In this document: positions 63,662 through 64,000 of the stretch, one piece after another
Layout of the letters: each line of letters starts with the position of its first letter
Position numbering within the stretch: the first letter of the stretch is position 1
DNA from: Leptasterias polaris
Lineage: Eukaryota > Echinodermata > Asteroidea > Forcipulatida > Asteriidae
Assembly (NCBI GenBank): GCA_037783415.1
Contig: JAZGTN010000059.1
Location: 1,798,001-1,862,000, forward strand
Reading direction: 5' to 3'
DNA: 64,000 nucleotides
Made by a program: the position numbers and the translations under genes
The notes under the pieces: model-generated
The model's database searches: none
What the model saw: only the letters and a program-made list of their open reading frames with translations
What the model was told of the DNA's origin: nothing

Positions 63662-64000
63662 TAAATTAGTTATGTCCAGTGTTAGAATGTTACAGACTCA
63701 ATAAGAAATATTCATTGTATACTATTAGTATTACAACCCTTCAATTCTCTAAGTTGTTATGCCTGGGATAGGCTTCCAATACCGGACAGCCAAATCAGGT
63801 ATGACGAGCATGAAGCAAGGCATGCCAATCTTAATCAGAGTTCAAAGGTCAAGTTTGAATACTGAAGACTAGTGTCAAAAAAGTGAACTTTTCCAAACCA
63901 AAATGTCAATGAGGTGAAGTCATGTTTGTCTGACATAGCACCTCATGTCATGATGTACATGCACAGCACCTCCCACCTCAGTTACACGATGTGATCAGTA
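63662..64000. other. Right-edge sequence, presumed NOP53 intron
   Basis: No exon was recognised on either strand. It probably is the intron before the first visible NOP53 exon. Confidence 0.5.

Overview
The window is animal nuclear DNA, most likely from an echinoderm and plausibly a sea star. It is AT-rich, has many small exons separated by long GT-AG introns, and is crowded with foldback (MITE-like) elements, tRNA-derived SINEs and LINE tails. The short palindromes built on ACATGTA and the hairpin families resemble those I associate with starfish. The species assignment is inference; the intron-rich animal gene structure is seen directly.

Two protein-coding genes can be read. (1) On the + strand, 37 exons from 12025 to 52533 encode almost all of a myotonic dystrophy kinase-related CDC42-binding kinase (MRCK; CDC42BPA/B, Drosophila gek). 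The exons join in one uninterrupted frame of 1,654 codons. In order they give an AGC kinase domain, a C-terminal kinase tail, a long coiled coil with the DMPK-type segment, a C1 zinc finger, a PH domain, a CNH domain, a CRIB motif, and a Ser/Gly/Pro tail. The first exon, about 70 residues, was not found and probably lies upstream of the window. (2) On the - strand, exons from 63654 down to 59623 encode the C-terminal part (about 276 residues) of the ribosome-biogenesis protein NOP53 (GLTSCR2). Its 5' exons lie beyond the right edge. The two genes converge, with about 7 kb between their stop codons.

Layout: 1-12024 has no recognised exon and holds a LINE tail, a 1.2-kb 21-bp minisatellite, a TTAA-flanked foldback element, a ~950-bp element with CAGGGCTCGAA ends, a SINE fragment, and a ~212-bp higher-order repeat. 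MRCK occupies 12025-52533, with many elements in its introns. Next come the MRCK 3' flank and a gene-poor AT-rich stretch (52534-59622), then NOP53 to 63654 and a short unassigned end.

The most unusual feature is at 45358-46632. An 85-bp unit is repeated 15 times with no length change. It was seeded by the 3' splice junction of an MRCK CNH-domain exon, so 14 near-perfect copies of the acceptor plus exon start sit in tandem ahead of the true exon at 46633. Other arrays include a 63/63/60-bp higher-order array inside a foldback element (48984-49481) and the 21-bp array at 2110-3290, which is open in several frames. The last NOP53 codons appear to be split off by a terminal intron.

The two genes have no obvious functional link. 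MRCK acts downstream of CDC42/RAC on actomyosin at the cell cortex, and NOP53 acts in the nucleolus in 60S subunit maturation.
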